A stretch of 6,504 nucleotides of DNA from Nitrospirota bacterium. GTDB taxonomy: Bacteria > Nitrospirota > Nitrospiria > Nitrospirales > Nitrospiraceae. The DNA lies in the NCBI GenBank assembly GCA_004296865.1, contig SCVQ01000540.1, positions 1 through 6,504 on the forward strand, written 5' to 3'. Of this stretch, positions 1-6,462 are shown piece by piece. Position 1 is the first letter of the stretch; each line of letters begins with the position of its first letter. The position numbers were made by a program, and so were the translations under genes. The notes beneath the pieces were generated by a model, which saw only the letters and a program-made list of their open reading frames with translations, had not been told where the DNA came from and ran no database searches.

Positions 1-9
1 GGGAGGATT

Positions 10-58
10 GTGAATCGCCCCGGGCTTTGTTAATGTTGACCCCTCAAGCACGATTCAC
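10..58. repeat. 8-bp inverted repeat in the ettA leader
   Basis: GTGAATCG at 10-17 is perfectly complementary to CGATTCAC at 51-58, with 33 nt between the arms. The right arm ends 5 nt before the Shine-Dalgarno AAAGGAG (64-70) of ettA, so in a transcript starting upstream the two arms could pair next to the ribosome binding site. A poor promoter-like pair, TTGTGA (8-13) and GTTAAT (29-34), lies inside the repeat but has a 15-nt spacer and is not called. An 8-bp match at this spacing can arise by chance in a window of this size, so regulatory meaning is inference only. Confidence 0.3.
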
Positions 59-73
59 CGAACAAAGGAGCCT

Positions 74-1759
74 ATGAGCACGAACGATAAGCAAATCATC
101 TTTTCTTTGATCGGGGTCGGCCGGGTCTATCCGCCCAAGAAGCAGGTGTTGAAGGACATCTACCTGTCCTTCTATTACGGGGCCAAGATCGGCGTGCTGG
201 GTCTCAACGGCTCCGGTAAGAGCACGTTGCTCCGCATCGTCGCCGGGTTGGACAAGGACTATCTCGGCGAGATCACGATGTCCAAAGGCTACACGGTTGG
301 CCTGCTGGAGCAGGAGCCGCAGCTCGATAAGGACAAAACCGTCAAAGAAGTGGTGGAGGAAGGGCGTCACGAGGTCGTGGCCCTCTTGCGAGAATACGAA
401 GCCGTCAGCAATAAGCTGGGTGGAGAGCTGTCTCCGGAGGCAATGGAAAAGCTCCTGGAGAAGCAGAGCGCGTTGCAGGAAAAGATTGAGGCGGCCAATG
501 GCTGGGAACTGGAGAACCAGTTGGAAGTCGCCATGGATGCCCTGCGCTGCCCGCCGCCGGATGCGAAGATCGAGGTTCTCTCCGGCGGCGAGCGTCGCCG
601 CGTCGCCCTCTGCCGCCTGATGATCCAGGAGCCGGACATCCTCTTGTTGGATGAGCCGACGAATCATTTGGATGCGGAGTCCGTGCAATGGTTGGAGCAA
701 CATCTCCAGCAGTACAAGGGGACCGTCATTGCCGTGACCCACGACCGGTACTTTCTGGACAATGTGGCCGAGTGGATTTTGGAACTGGACCGCGGACAGG
801 GCATTCCCTTTGAAGGGAATTACTCTTCCTGGCTGGAGCAGAAGCAGGCGCGGATGGAAAAGGAAGAGAAGGCCGAGTCCAAGCGCCGCAAGACCCTGGA
901 GCGCGAATTGGAATGGATTCGCCTGTCGCCCAAGGGCCGCCACGCCAAGGGCAAGGCCCGTATCACCCGCTATGAAGAGCTGCTCAGCCAGGAAAATGAA
1001 AAGGCGGCGGACGATCTGGAAATCTACATCCCGCCCGGTCCTCGCCTGGGCGATGTCGTCGTGGAAGCCAAGGGGCTGACGAAGGCCTTTGGCGACAAGC
1101 TGCTCTTCGAGAACCTGGACTTCAACCTGCCCAAGGGCGGGATCGTCGGGGTCATCGGGCCGAACGGCGCGGGCAAGACCACCCTGTTCCGCATGATCAC
1201 GGGCCAGGCCAAGCCGGATACCGGCGCCTTGCGCATCGGCGAGACGGTCAAGCTCGGCTACGTGGACCAGGACCGGACGTTGGACCCCAAGAAGACGGTC
1301 TGGGAGGTCATCTCGGATGGGTCCGACACGATCAAGTTGGGCAAGGCCGAGATCAATTCGCGGGCCTACTGCGGGAAGTTCAATTTCGGCGGCACGGAGC
1401 AGCAGAAGAAGGTCAAGGACCTCTCCGGCGGCGAGCGCAACCGCGTCCACCTGGCGCGGATGCTTCGGGAGGGGGCCAATCTGCTCATACTGGACGAGCC
1501 GACCAACGATCTGGACGTGAATACCCTGCGGGCTCTGGAAGAGGGGCTGGAGCGCTTCGGCGGCTGCGCCGTCGTGAGCAGCCACGACCGCTGGTTCCTG
1601 GACCGCATCGCCACGCATATCCTGGCCTTCGAGGGCGACAGTAAGGTGGTCTGGTTCGAGGGCAACTACAGCGAGTACGAAGCGGATCGTAAGAGACGGC
1701 TGGGGAAGGAAGCGGATCAGCCCCACCGCATCCGTTATCGGAAGCTGACCAGGGGTTGA
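74..1759 (+). CDS. ettA: EttA, energy-dependent translational throttle ABC-F ATPase
   Basis: This is a 561-residue soluble ABC-F protein with two ATPase domains and no membrane segments; E. coli EttA has about 555 residues. Domain 1 has Walker [10 protein letters not shown] (43-51), signature LSGGE (169-173) and Walker [12 protein letters not shown] with catalytic Glu194. Domain 2 has Walker [10 protein letters not shown] (362-370), signature LSGGE (450-454) and Walker [12 protein letters not shown] with Glu475. An insertion at about residues 90-145 corresponds to the EttA arm. The basic linker at about 242-325, with [19 protein letters not shown], matches the P-site tRNA interaction motif typical of EttA rather than Uup or YheS. 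In the family EttA binds the ribosomal E site and couples the ATP/ADP state to entry into elongation. The ATG at 74 has AAAGGAG three bases upstream. Both ATPase sites look intact. The gene appears monocistronic, with 113 nt to the next start. Identification is near certain; regulation is unknown. Confidence 0.97.
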   Translation: MSTNDKQIIFSLIGVGRVYPPKKQVLKDIYLSFYYGAKIGVLGLNGSGKSTLLRIVAGLDKDYLGEITMSKGYTVGLLEQEPQLDKDKTVKEVVEEGRHEVVALLREYEAVSNKLGGELSPEAMEKLLEKQSALQEKIEAANGWELENQLEVAMDALRCPPPDAKIEVLSGGERRRVALCRLMIQEPDILLLDEPTNHLDAESVQWLEQHLQQYKGTVIAVTHDRYFLDNVAEWILELDRGQGIPFEGNYSSWLEQKQARMEKEEKAESKRRKTLERELEWIRLSPKGRHAKGKARITRYEELLSQENEKAADDLEIYIPPGPRLGDVVVEAKGLTKAFGDKLLFENLDFNLPKGGIVGVIGPNGAGKTTLFRMITGQAKPDTGALRIGETVKLGYVDQDRTLDPKKTVWEVISDGSDTIKLGKAEINSRAYCGKFNFGGTEQQKKVKDLSGGERNRVHLARMLREGANLLILDEPTNDLDVNTLRALEEGLERFGGCAVVSSHDRWFLDRIATHILAFEGDSKVVWFEGNYSEYEADRKRRLGKEADQPHRIRYRKLTRG

Positions 1760-1809
1760 TCCGCGAGTTCGTTCGTCATCCAGTATGCGTCATGCTTGCC
1801 CTGTGAGCG

Positions 1810-1824
1810 GTGAGTTGGACTCAC
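1810..1824 (+). repeat. Short perfect hairpin after ettA
   Basis: GTGAGT (1810-1815) and ACTCAC (1819-1824) form a 6-bp perfect stem with a three-base loop in the gap after ettA. No T-run follows, so it is not a standard intrinsic terminator. It overlaps a GTG codon that would extend the next gene by 21 codons; the hairpin and the lack of a good ribosome site there argue against that longer start. Confidence 0.3.
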
Positions 1825-1872
1825 ATCTGGGAAGGAGAGCGGCAACGGGCGGTCCAACAGGAGACCGATGCC

Positions 1873-2067
1873 ATGAAACTACCGTTTGAGAAAACACTCT
1901 TCGAGGAGTTTATCAGCCAGACGCTCAGGAAGTTCGAACAGCATCTTCGGAACGAAAAGATGACAGAGGGAACGATCAGGCAGCGTATGCGGGGCGCCAG
2001 GGAATTTGCCCGCTTCTTGACCGATCGTCCCCACCGCTACCGAGAACGCACGGCTGGCTCGATTTAG
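1873..2067 (+). CDS. Small hypothetical protein resembling a tyrosine-recombinase core-binding (SAM-like) domain
   Basis: This is a 64-residue basic protein. The ATG at 1873 is chosen because AGGAG (1859-1863) sits 9 nt upstream; a GTG at 1810 is in frame but has no comparable site and lies in a hairpin. The central segment FEQHLRNEKMTEGTIRQRMR followed by GAREFARFL (about residues 21-49) has the pattern of the helical N-terminal domain of XerC/XerD-type recombinases (FxxxLxxEkxSxxTIxxYxxxLxxFxxFL), which grips DNA. No catalytic domain follows: reading past the TAG stop meets another TAG after eight codons (2092-2094), and the downstream DNA codes for an unrelated protein. It is therefore either a stand-alone DNA-binding-like domain or the relic of a larger recombinase. 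It ends 16 nt before the next gene, so co-transcription is likely. The family match is by eye and moderately sure; function is unknown. Confidence 0.65.
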   Translation: MKLPFEKTLFEEFISQTLRKFEQHLRNEKMTEGTIRQRMRGAREFARFLTDRPHRYRERTAGSI

Positions 2068-2083
2068 GACCTGAGGGAAGCCG

Positions 2084-2797
2084 ATGCCCGGTAGACCCAT
2101 CATGATCGTGAGCCTCACGGTGGACCCCGAGAGGGAAGCGGAGTTCAACGACTTCTATCACCACCGGTACATTCCCAAGCTGCTGAACGCGGTACCCGAG
2201 CTGATCTCGGCGCGGCGCTATGAAGAGTTCAATGTGGAAGGGAGTCTCCGGTGGTTCACGAAACGATTCCTGACGATTTACGAGTTCGCCTCCGAGGCGG
2301 TCATCGACCAGGCCATGGAAGATCTGGCGCGGCCGGAGCGGGAGCAGGACCGGGCGGAATGGGACCGCTGGAAAGCCAGCCACCTCCATGACGTGGCCCG
2401 CGTGATCTATGGGGAGACTTACGCCCATAAGCGTGTGCCCTGGGACGGTCCCTTCGGGAGCCGGCCGTTCTTCCTCGTGAGCGTCGAGGCGGACCCGCAG
2501 CAGGAGCCGGACTTCACCGTCTGGTACGAGACCGAGTACCTGCCGAAAAACCTGGCTGACGTGCCCACCTGGGCGGCCTGTCGCCGCTATACGAGCCTCG
2601 ACCGGGAGCCGACCCGCTATCAGACCATCTACGAAGCCTGGAGCGAAGAGGGATTGAAAGAGAGCCTCCGTCTGATGCGGGCACCGCACCGGCTGGGGGA
2701 GAACGCTGCCTGGCACAAGTGGGACAGCGGGGAGCGTCCGGCCATCACCTGGGAGGACGCCACGAGCTTCACGCCCATCTTCCGCTATCCCGGTTGA
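2084..2797 (+). CDS. Hypothetical protein with two dimeric alpha/beta-barrel (ABM/EthD-like) repeats
   Basis: This 237-residue protein is predicted to be cytoplasmic, with no signal peptide or membrane segment. It is an internal duplication. Repeat 1 (about 7-116) contains EFNDFYHHRYIPKLLNAVP then SARRY; repeat 2 (about 128-237) contains DFTVWYETEYLPKNLADVP then ACRRY. Each copy starts with a beta strand (IVSLTVDPE / FLVSVEADPQ) and later has AEWDRW or AAWHKW, so the duplication runs to the C terminus. This layout resembles the ferredoxin-like dimeric alpha/beta-barrel superfamily (EthD, ABM monooxygenase and DUF families), in which two copies can form one barrel within one chain. No cofactor motif was recognised, so no reaction is assigned. 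The ATG at 2084 follows GAGGGAAG (2073-2080); the next in-frame ATG at 2102 lacks a ribosome site. It follows the small upstream gene by 16 nt and converges with the lipoprotein gene 9 nt downstream. Confidence 0.88.
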   Translation: MPGRPIMIVSLTVDPEREAEFNDFYHHRYIPKLLNAVPELISARRYEEFNVEGSLRWFTKRFLTIYEFASEAVIDQAMEDLARPEREQDRAEWDRWKASHLHDVARVIYGETYAHKRVPWDGPFGSRPFFLVSVEADPQQEPDFTVWYETEYLPKNLADVPTWAACRRYTSLDREPTRYQTIYEAWSEEGLKESLRLMRAPHRLGENAAWHKWDSGERPAITWEDATSFTPIFRYPG

Positions 2798-2806
2798 CCG
2801 GAGCGG

Positions 2807-3043
2807 TTAATCGCCTTTCGTGATCTGCGCGAGCCGGTCCGCCGCTTTTCGCGCCGCCGCGCTGTTCGGATGGTCCTTGACGATTTCCTCGTACAACTGC
2901 CTGGCATGGTCTCGGTTGTTCTGCCTCTCTTCGAATTGGGCGGTCTCGAACAGCTCGTCAGCCTTGCTCCCGTTGCAGCCTGAGACGACGAGAAGCCCAA
3001 TCCACAACGCGGTCAGCGCCCGCCCCATCATTACTCGCGGCAT
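2807..3043 (-). CDS. Small TPR-type lipoprotein
   Basis: This is a 78-residue protein with a lipoprotein signal: a short basic N-terminus, the hydrophobic stretch ALTALWIGLLVV, and the lipobox VSGC with Cys23. Asn follows the Cys, and retention signals outside the proteobacteria are uncertain. The mature part (about 29-75) reads as one tetratricopeptide-like helix pair, ADELFETAQFEERQNNRDHA then RQLYEEIVKDHPNSAAARKA, of the sort found in envelope scaffold proteins such as the YbgF/BamD-type repeats, but here only about one repeat is present. The start is the ATG at 3043 because GGGAGGA lies just upstream; an in-frame TTG at 3058 would place the ribosome site inside the gene. It is convergent with the duplicated-domain gene and divergent from the esterase gene. 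The likely role is a small envelope-anchored interaction partner; the partner is unknown. Confidence 0.82.
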   Translation of the reverse strand: MPRVMMGRALTALWIGLLVVSGCNGSKADELFETAQFEERQNNRDHARQLYEEIVKDHPNSAAARKAADRLAQITKGD

Positions 3044-3258
3044 GGTGTCCTCCCACAAACTACGGTTCGGAAAAGAGGCCTTGGAGCATACGGAGAATGT
3101 ACTCGCCGGTCAACTGGACGGGGCACGTGCGAGGACAGGACGCGCGAACACCGCAAACGGTGGACTTCGGAGTTCAGCCTGGGTAGGATCGACCATTCGT
3201 ATCGACTCGTACCGACGTGGGTTTTCGGCCTGCGTCAAGGCATGTAAGGGTGTGATCG
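3044..3258. promoter_or_regulatory. Divergent intergenic region
   Basis: These 215 nt separate the minus-strand lipoprotein gene from the plus-strand esterase gene and must carry promoters for both unless transcription comes from further away. I saw no convincing -35/-10 pair. A small stem, GGACT with AGTTC around a TCGG loop at 3162-3175, includes one G-T pair. Reading frames crossing this region are shadows of the flanking genes and have no ribosome sites. Confidence 0.35.
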
Positions 3259-3978
3259 ATGCGACTCGAACGGCTCGGCGGGTTGCAAGCCCGCCTGACC
3301 GGCGGCACGGATGGCCAGGGGGGCGGCGACGGTCCGATTGTCGTGCTGCTCCATGGATTCGGCGCGCCAGGCGATGACCTGGTCCCTCTCTGGCAGGCGC
3401 TCGATGCGCCGCGCGGGACGCGGTTTGTCTTTCCCGAAGGGCCGCTGGCTCTGCCCATGGGATTCGGCCAATCGCGCGCCTGGTGGATGCTCGATCTAGA
3501 CAAGCTCAATCGTGACCTGGCCGCCGGCCGTCCGCGTGACGCCTCTCGGGAAGTGCCCAAGGGATTGGTCGAGGCCAGGGAACGGGTTGTGGCCTTGCTG
3601 GATGATGTGACCCGCCGTCTCGGCGCCGATCCCAAGCGGATCGTGCTCGGCGGGTTTTCTCAGGGCGCCATGCTCTCCTGCGACGTGGCGCTTCGCACGA
3701 CTCGGCCCTTTGCCGGTCTTGTGCTCCTGTCCGGCACGCTGCTGGCCCAGGATGAGTGGGTGCCGCTCATGCCGAAACGCAAGGGGCTGCGGGTGCTCCA
3801 GAGCCACGGCAGCAAGGACCCGTTGCTGCCCTTCTTCCTGGCGGAGCAACTGCGGGACCATTTGAGGCAGGCCGGCCTGCCCGTCGAATGGGTGGGCTTC
3901 CGGGGCGGGCATGAAATTCCCGACGCGGTCCTTGCCAAGCTGGGCCCGTTCTTGCGAGAGCTGCTCGCGCCGCGCTAA
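3259..3978 (+). CDS. Phospholipase/carboxylesterase-type alpha/beta-hydrolase
   Basis: This 239-residue predicted cytoplasmic serine hydrolase has no signal peptide. The LLHGFG motif (30-35) is the oxyanion-hole strand end, GGFSQGA (131-137) carries the nucleophile Ser134, HGSKDPLLPF (183-192) carries the acid Asp187, and FRGGHEIP (214-221) carries His218, so the full catalytic triad is present in the usual order. WWMLD (75-79) and the size fit the abhydrolase_2 family (carboxylesterase, acyl-protein thioesterase and YpfH-like enzymes), which hydrolyse small esters, lysophospholipids or thioesters; the natural substrate cannot be read from sequence. The ATG at 3259 has TAAGGG (3245-3250) eight bases upstream. 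It precedes the aminotransferase by 73 nt on the same strand and may or may not share its transcript. The family is certain; the specific function is not. Confidence 0.93.
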   Translation: MRLERLGGLQARLTGGTDGQGGGDGPIVVLLHGFGAPGDDLVPLWQALDAPRGTRFVFPEGPLALPMGFGQSRAWWMLDLDKLNRDLAAGRPRDASREVPKGLVEARERVVALLDDVTRRLGADPKRIVLGGFSQGAMLSCDVALRTTRPFAGLVLLSGTLLAQDEWVPLMPKRKGLRVLQSHGSKDPLLPFFLAEQLRDHLRQAGLPVEWVGFRGGHEIPDAVLAKLGPFLRELLAPR

Positions 3979-4019
3979 ATCGATGGGCGCTGTCAAGGGA
4001 TGCACGCGCTCACGATGGG

Positions 4020-4039
4020 CATCATGATGATCGCGATCA
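4020..4039. promoter_or_regulatory. Overlapping perfect palindromes before the aminotransferase
   Basis: CATCATGATG (4020-4029) and TGATCGCGATCA (4028-4039) are perfect 10-bp and 12-bp palindromes that overlap by two bases, and a third imperfect one, GATG-GG-CATC (4014-4023), overlaps the first. The block ends one base before the GGAGG (4041-4045) of the aminotransferase gene. Such a block could be a repressor operator or a leader hairpin masking the ribosome site; neither is demonstrated. An 8-bp direct repeat CGATGGGC (3981-3988 and 4013-4020) lies in the same gap. Confidence 0.35.
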
Positions 4040-4051
4040 GGGAGGATGCGT

Positions 4052-5209
4052 ATGACGCGTGACTGGAGTCGGCGAACGGCGGGCCTGGCCCAATCCGAGA
4101 TTCGGGCCATGTCCATGGCCTGCGAGAAGGTCAAGGGAATCAACCTGGCCCAGGGGGTCTGCGACACCCCCGTCCCGCTTCCCGTCATCCAGGGCGCGGA
4201 ACGGGCGATGGAGGAGGGCTACAACACCTACACGCGGTTCGATGGGGTGGCGGAGCTACGCCAGGCCCTCGCCCGAAAGCTGGCCGACTACAACGGCATC
4301 GCCGCCGATCCGGAAACGGAGATCACGGTCAGCGCCGGGGCGACCGGGGCCTTTCACTGCGCCTGCCTGGCCCTGTTGAATCCCGGCGATGAAGTGATCC
4401 TCTTCGAGCCCTACTACGCGTACCACATCAGCGCGCTGGTTTCGGTCGAAGCGGTGCCCCGGATGCTCCCGATGCAGGCGCCCTCCTGGACCTTCTCCCA
4501 GGCCGACCTCGAACGGCTGGTCACGAGCCGGACCAAAGCCATCGTGGTCAACACGCCGGGCAATCCCTCGGGCAAGGTCTTCGGCCGGGCCGAGCTGCAA
4601 GGGATCGCGGACCTCGCCGCCCGGTACGACCTCTTCGTTTTCACGGACGAAATCTACGAATACTTTCTCTTCGACGGCCGGCAGCACGTAAGCTTCGCCA
4701 CGCTGCCGGGCATGGCGGAGCGCACGATCACGATCGGCGGCTATTCCAAAACCTTCAGCATCACCGGCTGGCGGATCGGCTACAGCGTGGCCCGGGCCCG
4801 TTGGGCGCAGATGATCGGCGCCATGAACGACCTGCTCTACGTCTGCGCGCCTGCCCCGTTGCAGCACGGCGTGGCCGCGGGCATCCGCGAGCTGGACCGC
4901 GGCTTTTATCTGGGCCTGATCGAAGAATACCAGCGCAAGCGCGACCGGTTCTGCCGTGCGCTGAACACAGCCGGGCTGCCGCCCTCTGTGCCCCAGGGCG
5001 CCTATTACGTGCTGGCCGATGTATCACGGCTGCCCGGCGCCACCAGTAAGGAGCGGGCCATGCACGTGCTCCAAAAAACCGGGGTGGCCGGCGTCCCCGG
5101 CGAGGCTTTCTTCACCGGGGGGGAGGGCCGGCGCTTCATCCGGCTCTGCTTTGCGAAGACCGACGCGGACCTCGAAGAAGCCTGCCGGCGGATCGAACAA
5201 CTGAGGTGA
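4052..5209 (+). CDS. Class I/II pyridoxal-phosphate-dependent aminotransferase
   Basis: This 385-residue fold-type I enzyme has the length typical of aspartate-family aminotransferases (subgroup I-gamma-like, including aspartate, aromatic, methionine and kynurenine transaminases). Numbered from the ATG at 4052: SAGATGAFH (94-102) binds the cofactor phosphate; TPGNPSG carries Asn171; TDEIYEYF carries Asp199, which pairs with the pyridine nitrogen, and Tyr202; GGYSKTFSITGWRIGY carries the Schiff-base Lys233 and Arg241; FIRLCFA carries Arg364, which binds the substrate alpha-carboxylate. All key residues are present, so it should be active, moving an amino group between an amino acid and a 2-oxo acid in the cytoplasm. 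The exact substrate cannot be assigned. An ATG at 4046 abuts the GGAGG at 4041-4045 and is too close; the ATG at 4052 has a 6-nt spacing and is preferred. The M48 peptidase gene begins 30 nt downstream. Confidence 0.96.
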   Translation: MTRDWSRRTAGLAQSEIRAMSMACEKVKGINLAQGVCDTPVPLPVIQGAERAMEEGYNTYTRFDGVAELRQALARKLADYNGIAADPETEITVSAGATGAFHCACLALLNPGDEVILFEPYYAYHISALVSVEAVPRMLPMQAPSWTFSQADLERLVTSRTKAIVVNTPGNPSGKVFGRAELQGIADLAARYDLFVFTDEIYEYFLFDGRQHVSFATLPGMAERTITIGGYSKTFSITGWRIGYSVARARWAQMIGAMNDLLYVCAPAPLQHGVAAGIRELDRGFYLGLIEEYQRKRDRFCRALNTAGLPPSVPQGAYYVLADVSRLPGATSKERAMHVLQKTGVAGVPGEAFFTGGEGRRFIRLCFAKTDADLEEACRRIEQLR

Positions 5210-5239
5210 TGGAGCGTGCCGGTGGCGGGAGGAACCGTG

Positions 5240-6091
5240 ATGCGGCGTAGGAGGGCCTCGATCGGGCTGCTGATGGGCCTGCTCGCGATGGGGGTGAGTT
5301 GCGCGACCAATCCCTATACCGAGCGATCCCAACTGATTTTGCTGCCCACGAGCTACGAAGATAAGCTGGGGGACCAGGCCTACGCGCAAATTCTCAAGGA
5401 CCCCAAGGTGCGCATTTCCCGGGACCCCAAAGAAGTGGACCCGGTGAGACGCGTGGCCGCCCGCATCATCGATGCCGCCAAACAATCCAAGTATGCGGAA
5501 GCCGCCAACCGGTTTGCGTGGGACGTCACCGTGATCAAGGACGACAAGACGGCCAATGCCTTTGCGCTGCCGGGCGGGAAGATCGCCGTCTATACCGGGC
5601 TCTTCCCAATCGCCCAGAACGAAGCGGGGCTGGCCATGGTCCTCGGCCATGAGGTCATTCACGCCCTGGCGCGTCACGGGGCCGAGCGGATGAGCCAGGG
5701 CATGGTGGCCGAGGTGGTCTTGAAGGGGGCCGAAGTGGCGCTGCAGACGCAGGGCGTCGGCGCCCCAATGAAAAGCGGGGTGATGCAGGCCTTGGGGCTC
5801 GGCACGCAAGTGGGGGTCCTGCTTCCGTTCAGCCGTGCGCATGAATCCGAGGCCGACCACGTGGGGATGCTGATCGCCGCCCAGGCCGGGTATGATCCTC
5901 AGGAAGCCGTTCATATCTGGGAGCGGATGCAACAGGCCGGCGGGGGCCAGCCGCCGGAATACTTATCCACCCACCCCAGCCATGGGACCCGGATCAAGCA
6001 ACTGGAGGAATGGATGCCGGAGGCGCGCTCCTACTATGCGCAAGTCCCCCATGCGCCGGTCGCGACTCTGCCGCCGCTGCAAGGTCGGTAG
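5240..6091 (+). CDS. M48-family zinc metallopeptidase, predicted lipoprotein (BepA/LoiP-like)
   Basis: This 283-residue envelope protease begins with RRRR, then a hydrophobic stretch (about 6-19) ending at GVSC, where Cys21 would be lipidated; the Gly at -3 is unusual for a lipobox, so an ordinary signal or anchor is also possible. Zinc site: HEVIH (137-141, His137, Glu138, His141) and the third ligand Glu202 in HESEADHVG, with Asp206. NAFALPGGKIAVYTGL (about 106-121) and the C-terminal STHPSHGTRI (243-252) are hallmarks of the M48 family of single-domain periplasmic peptidases such as LoiP and the catalytic part of BepA, which degrade misassembled outer-membrane proteins. No TPR domain follows, unlike BepA. 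The ATG at 5240 has GGGAGGA (5227-5233) six bases upstream; an in-frame GTG at 5216 and one at 5237 are less favoured. It lies 30 nt after the aminotransferase gene and is probably in one operon with it, with no obvious functional link. Confidence 0.95.
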   Translation: MRRRRASIGLLMGLLAMGVSCATNPYTERSQLILLPTSYEDKLGDQAYAQILKDPKVRISRDPKEVDPVRRVAARIIDAAKQSKYAEAANRFAWDVTVIKDDKTANAFALPGGKIAVYTGLFPIAQNEAGLAMVLGHEVIHALARHGAERMSQGMVAEVVLKGAEVALQTQGVGAPMKSGVMQALGLGTQVGVLLPFSRAHESEADHVGMLIAAQAGYDPQEAVHIWERMQQAGGGQPPEYLSTHPSHGTRIKQLEEWMPEARSYYAQVPHAPVATLPPLQGR

Positions 6092-6127
6092 CCTGCGTGC
6101 CGGTCTCCTCGCGATGTCGGAAGGTCT

Positions 6128-6219
6128 GGACAGGGATCCAAGCAGATGCAGCTTGACTAGGCTATGTCTTCAGCGTAGGCTGAATCATGACGTGTTGAGT
6201 CACGCTGACTGTCCTGTCC
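6128..6219. repeat. Cluster of nested inverted repeats (possible structured RNA)
   Basis: GGACAGG (6128-6134) pairs with CCTGTCC (6213-6219) and would close a domain of 92 nt. Inside are CAAGC/GCTTG (6139-6143 with 6151-6155, loop of 7) and TTCAGC/GCTGAA (6169-6174 with 6179-6184, loop GTAG). An alternative pairing that excludes the last hairpin is TCAGCGT/ACGCTGA (6170-6176 with 6202-6208), with TGAC/GTCA (6188-6191 with 6199-6202) stacked beneath it in place of its innermost pair. The two exclusive folds could suggest a switch or simply chance. It has a 7-bp closing stem but no T-loop TTCRA, so it is not a tRNA. No known RNA family was recognised. Confidence 0.3.
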
Positions 6220-6233
6220 CTCGCGCTTCCTGA

Positions 6234-6305
6234 CTATTCCTCCTTGCGCGTCTGATTCTCCAGTCTCCGCCGCTCCTGCGCCAGAATCTTTCCGCAGTGC
6301 CGTCG
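6234..6305 (-). pseudogene. Possible remnant of a small gene (C-terminal end)
   Basis: On the minus strand a 23-codon open stretch containing CGKILAQERRRLENQT ends at a TAG (6234-6236). Its charged, helix-like composition looks more like a true protein C terminus than a random frame. It is closed upstream by an in-frame TGA (6306-6308) and has no start codon with a ribosome site. A second frame upstream continues open to a GTG at 6348, so a frameshift or nonsense change could have broken a small gene. This is weak and based on appearance only; a chance open frame in GC-rich DNA is equally possible. Confidence 0.2.
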
Positions 6306-6462
6306 TCATTCGGTATTGAACGTAAGCCCGGGCCCGTTTGTTGTGCACAGGATGGCATCAGGGGCGGTTTGATCCCTGGCCGCTTGCAACGGTGCTCTGT
6401 CGGTTGTGGACTTCGGGAGGGTATGGCACCGTGAACTGTGTTCGCCCTGGGGAGGTCGCCGG

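Larger units (their letters stand above)
6092..6462. other. Intergenic gap without a convincing gene
   Basis: This 371-nt gap holds no supported plus-strand gene. It contains the inverted-repeat cluster at 6128-6219, the possible minus-strand gene remnant at 6234-6305, a GC palindrome (GCCCGGGC overlapping CGGGCCCG, 6326-6336) and a 5-bp stem CAGGG/CCCTG (6359-6378). A minus-strand frame from a GTG at 6348 to 6157 lacks a ribosome site and looks non-coding. I saw no T-run terminator for the peptidase gene and no clear promoter for the gene at 6463, although one is expected here. Confidence 0.6.

Noticed and set aside
3..77. Open frame from the left edge ending in a TGA that overlaps the ettA start (ATGA)
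   Set aside because: Only 24 codons are visible and nothing in them is recognisable; an upstream gene end cannot be supported.
44..1726. 560-codon open frame on the minus strand opposite ettA
   Set aside because: It mirrors ettA, has no domain pattern or ribosome site, and is explained by GC-rich third positions in the true gene.
1810..1872. GTG start at 1810 extending the small recombinase-like protein by 21 residues
   Set aside because: It lies in a hairpin without a good ribosome site, whereas the ATG at 1873 has AGGAG at correct spacing.
1976..2716. 246-codon minus-strand open frame opposite the duplicated-domain gene
   Set aside because: The plus-strand protein shows an internal repeat at the amino-acid level, which identifies the coding strand.
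2820..3377. 185-codon plus-strand frame over the lipoprotein gene and intergenic region
   Set aside because: The minus-strand frame has a lipobox and a ribosome site; this one has neither and runs out of frame into the esterase gene.
5024..5932. 302-codon minus-strand open frame across the aminotransferase/peptidase junction
   Set aside because: It is antisense to two genes with intact catalytic motifs; the His/Gly/Pro-rich translation is typical of a shadow frame.
6128..6219. Cloverleaf-like arrangement with a 7-bp acceptor-type stem, considered as a tRNA
   Set aside because: There is no T-arm with TTCRA next to the 3' strand, no proper D-arm and no anticodon loop with T33.
3160..6416. Shared 11-mer GTGGACTTCGG at 3160-3170 and 6406-6416
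   Set aside because: A few 11-base matches are expected by chance in a window this long, and the contexts differ.
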